This document shows positions 61,019 to 64,000 of a stretch of DNA of 64,000 nt, one piece after another (positions within the stretch are counted from its first letter, which is position 1; every line of letters begins with the position of its first letter). Origin of the DNA: Neocallimastix lanati (nom. inval.) (lineage: Eukaryota; Neocallimastigomycota; Neocallimastigomycetes; Neocallimastigales; Neocallimastigaceae). A model generated the notes under the pieces. That model had not been told where the DNA came from, ran no database searches, and worked only from the letters and a program-made list of their open reading frames with translations. The stretch spans positions 351,501 through 415,500 of the forward strand of contig JACVTC010000075.1 of the NCBI GenBank assembly GCA_016946835.1, read 5' to 3'. Both the position numbers and the translations under genes were made by a program.

Positions 61019-62690
61019 TTAATACATTAAAAATACAACAAAATAGTTTAAAGTTATATGATTTTTATTAACATCTTTTGTTAAAATATCTGCTAAATTT
61101 TCTTCAGATTTAATGTAATGCAAAATTACTTCTTTTCTTTCAATATTTTCTTTAAAGTAGTGATAGCTAACTCTTACGTGTCTAAGTTTTTTGCTAATAG
61201 CATAATTTTCAGCAGCAAATAAGGATGCTCTGTTGTCTCCATTTAAATTTATTACAAATTTCTTTTTAACATTTCATTTAGCATATTTTTAATCCATAAA
61301 CCATTTGCTACAGCTTCAGAAAGGGCAATATATTCTGCTTCTGCAGTAGATCTTGTTACTGATTGTTATTGTCTAGACATCCAAGCGATTGATCCTGAGG
61401 CTAAGAAAAAAATATTTCCTTAAGTGGATTTACTATTTGATAAATCTCTAACAAAATCAGAATCTGTATAATCAATTAATTCTCTTTTGTTTTTGTATGA
61501 AATGTAATAATTCTTAGCTTGATTTAAATATTTAAGGATGTTGACTACTTTGCTCCAATCTGATACTGTTGGATTTGAATTTTTTCTTGATGCCTTACTG
61601 ACAGAGAAAGATATATCAGGTTTTGTCGATTTAGATACATATATTAAACAACCAACTGCACTCTGGTAAATAGTCTTATCAAAAGGTATTTTATTAATTA
61701 GTTTAACGTCATCACCAGTACATGGAGTAGAAGCTTTTTGATTTTCTTTAATATTAAATTTCTTTAAAATGTTTTCAATATAGTTTTCTTGAGAGATTGT
61801 ATATCCAAATTTATTTTTCCTAACATTTAATCCTAAAATATGATTTATTTCTTCGCACTTGGATATTTTAAAATTGCTCTTAATAATATTAACAATATTA
61901 AAAATTTCTTCTTTAATACATGTTATTAATATATCATCGACATATAAAGCTACTAAACATATTACATTATTTTTATTATCCCACTTAACGAATAAACATT
62001 GTTCACTTCTTAATTGATATAGTCCTTTTTTGATCAAAAATTTACTAATAGTTTGGTTCCATTCTCGACCAGCCTGTTTCAATCCATACAGTGCCTTATT
62101 TAATTTACAATAACCTTCATTATAATTTTCATGTCCTTCTGGTAGTTTCATATAAATATCATTATGTAATTTGGCATTGAGATATGCGCCTTTCACATCT
62201 AATTGTTGAATATTCCAATTAAATAAAGAATCTAATGCTATTGTTAATCTTAAACTTTCTACTGGTAGTGTTGGAGAAAAAGTTAATTCATAATCGACTT
62301 CTTCAATTTGATTATATCCTTTTACTACTAAATCTTGCTTTGTATTTTTCTAAATTATTATTCCCATCATATTTCTTCGTAAATACCCATCTAGGACTAA
62401 GTGGTTTAATTCCTTCTAGTAGCTCTGATACTATGGTCATTATATTGTTTTCTTTTAAATTTTGCAACTCGGTAGATATAGCTTTAATCCATTCTTCACT
62501 CTCTTCGCAAGTAATAGCTTCATAATAGTCTTTTGGATTATTATTTGTAATGTTGGATATTTCCTCCATTTTCTGAACTTTATGTTTATTGTTTTCAAGC
62601 GGCATACCTGGTCTTTTAACTCTAATTATTAATTTTTGGTCATTATTGACATTATTATTACAGCTAGTATTAGCTTTAATCAAATTTTTA
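61019..62690 (-). pseudogene. Copia-2 pol, RT and RNase H part, decayed
   Basis: On the - strand, from about 62640 down: the RT N-terminus (W-I-K-A-I-S-T-E-L near 62490, P-R-W-V-F-T-K-K near 62380), a frame break near 62330, L-D-V-K-G-A-Y-L near 62200, the catalytic Y-V-D-D near 61938, and RNase H with S-T-A-E-A-E-Y near 61340. The end is K-S-E-E-N-L-A-D-I-L-T-K near 61080 and a stop at 61019-61021. In-frame TAA at 61420-61422 and 61366-61368 break it. The motif set is Ty1/Copia, in which RT follows integrase. No LTR could be placed below 61019. Confidence 0.92.
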
Positions 62691-64000
62691 TCAAATTCTT
62701 CATTAAAGTTTTTCGTATGAAATTTTTTATCCTTATTATAGATAACTTTATTTTTGGTAAAATTAAATTTATTAAAATTATTTAATTTATTTAATTTTTT
62801 ATTCTATAATTGAAAATTTTTTATTAATAAATTTTTTTTCGCGTTTGTAATTTTATATTTTTTATTTTTTAAAATCTTAATTTTTGTTTTATCATTTTTT
62901 TCTTCTTTCTTTTTAATATTTAAATCCTCGCTTTTTTTATTTTTTACTAACAATTTAATTTCATTTTTATTTTTTTGAATTATTTTTATTTAAATCTATG
63001 TCTTTATTATTCAGGATTTCAGGATTTTCAGGATTTTCACTTGAATTATTATTATTTTCAATTAAAATTACAGGAATTTCTTTGTTTACTTCACTAGAAA
63101 TTTTGTTAACTGGATCAATTTTTGAACTATTATTTGGGCTTAAATCATATACATTTGAATTATTTGAATGTTCATACATATCGGGATTATTTTGAAATTT
63201 ATCCAATATTTTATCATTATTACTTTGATTATCCTGATAGGAAAGTAATTTAATGTTATTATTATTGGATTTATTATTATATTATTTGTTTACTTCATGT
63301 ACATTGAAAGGTATGTTATTTTCAATTAATTTTTTAATATAATTATTATTTTGGATTACATCATTTAATCCATTCATTAATTTATAAATATTATAATTTG
63401 ATTCTCTTATTTTATTTTTATAATACTGAATATTTTTGTTTGCAGCTTTGTTTATTTTATCTATATCGTTATTTTCATTTCTATTATTCTTCATGTATTC
63501 CTGATTAGAATTATTACTATTAATAATTTTATCTTCATTATAAGTATCTATCATAGTATTTTCATATTTTTGCTTATCTTCATCAATATTTAAATCTTTA
63601 ATAAAATTATTATTATTCTCAAATAAAACTTTTCTATTGTTCTTATCATCAATATCATTTTTTGTGTATTTTTTTGTGTTGTTAGTGTTATTTGTCGTGT
63701 TATGTTTGTTATTAAATGTATTACTAGTGTTATTTATTATGTTATCTGTATTGTTTAATTTATTATTCGTATTATTCATATTTTCAACTGTTGTATTAGT
63801 GTTGGACATATTTTTATCATTATTTTTAGCTTTTTCTAATTTTCTTTTTTTATTATTGATGTTGTGGGAGTTATGGTCTTCATTATAATTAATATGAGTG
63901 TAATTTTGTTGAGTAGATAACATAGGATTAATAAATATACGTGACTTTGGATTATCATCAAATGTTTCTTTATCTTCAATATTTATATCTTCATAATCAT
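62691..64000 (-). pseudogene. Copia-2 pol, Asn/Lys-rich linker between integrase and RT (continues past window)
   Basis: The frame runs in from beyond base 64000 (D-Y-E-D-I-N-I-E-D at the edge), passes a stretch dominated by Asn, Thr and Lys, and joins the RT part. It is broken by TAA at 63282-63284, a frame change in an A run near 62972, and TAG at 62804-62806. No folded domain is recognisable. In Copia elements this segment lies C-terminal to the integrase core, which must be outside the window. Confidence 0.75.

Overview
This is eukaryotic DNA, extremely AT-rich. It has long A/T homopolymers, Asn/Lys-rich coding sequence, Ty3/Gypsy and Ty1/Copia LTR retrotransposons, and one huge intronless gene. 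The base composition, the mix of retroelements and a bacterial-style peptide synthetase best fit an anaerobic gut fungus (Neocallimastigomycetes). This is an inference: there is no rRNA or housekeeping gene here to prove it, and another AT-rich eukaryote such as a dictyostelid is not excluded.

Layout. (1) 1-5938: the right-hand part of a decayed Ty3/Gypsy element (Gypsy-1, + strand) with a 774-bp solo LTR of another family nested in its reverse transcriptase and its own 3' LTR at 5196-5938. (2) 5939-8090: a Ty1/Copia fragment (Copia-1, - strand; gag and integrase) that Gypsy-1 appears to have split. (3) 8091-11917: AT-rich DNA with an array of small hairpins, a long-spaced inverted repeat, an Asn-rich coding relic and a more complex island. 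(4) 11918-49486, - strand: a single open reading frame of 12,522 codons for a giant non-ribosomal peptide synthetase (NRPS). (5) 49487-53202: AT-rich upstream DNA with a GC-richer island, simple repeats, a decayed LTR and an inverted solo LTR. (6) 53203-60326: a nearly complete young Ty3/Gypsy element (Gypsy-2, + strand) with 540/538-bp LTRs, gag, and pol reached through a -1 frameshift signal. (7) 60327-64000: a 219-bp ATT microsatellite and a decayed Copia element (Copia-2, - strand; linker, RT, RNase H) running off the window.

The NRPS is the main object. Its order is: truncated C, A1, T1, then ten complete C-A-T modules, then a terminal C domain with one altered motif residue, an Asn-rich linker and a remnant of an A-domain C-terminal subdomain. 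There is no thioesterase, reductase, epimerase or methyltransferase domain. All eleven carrier serines and all eleven adenylation A10 lysines are present, so the enzyme looks functional. It should activate eleven building blocks, the first probably not an alpha-amino acid because A1 lacks Asp235. The protein ends in a basic stretch followed by Cys-Val-Ile-Gln, a textbook CaaX prenylation box, so this megasynthase may be farnesylated and membrane-anchored. Modules 5-11 are strongly homogenised. Modules 8 and 11 share a 493-bp identical block covering exactly the substrate-pocket part of the A domain, which points to recent gene conversion of specificity cores.

Nothing here was searched against a database. 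Identities are from motif recognition, and identical tracts were read by eye.
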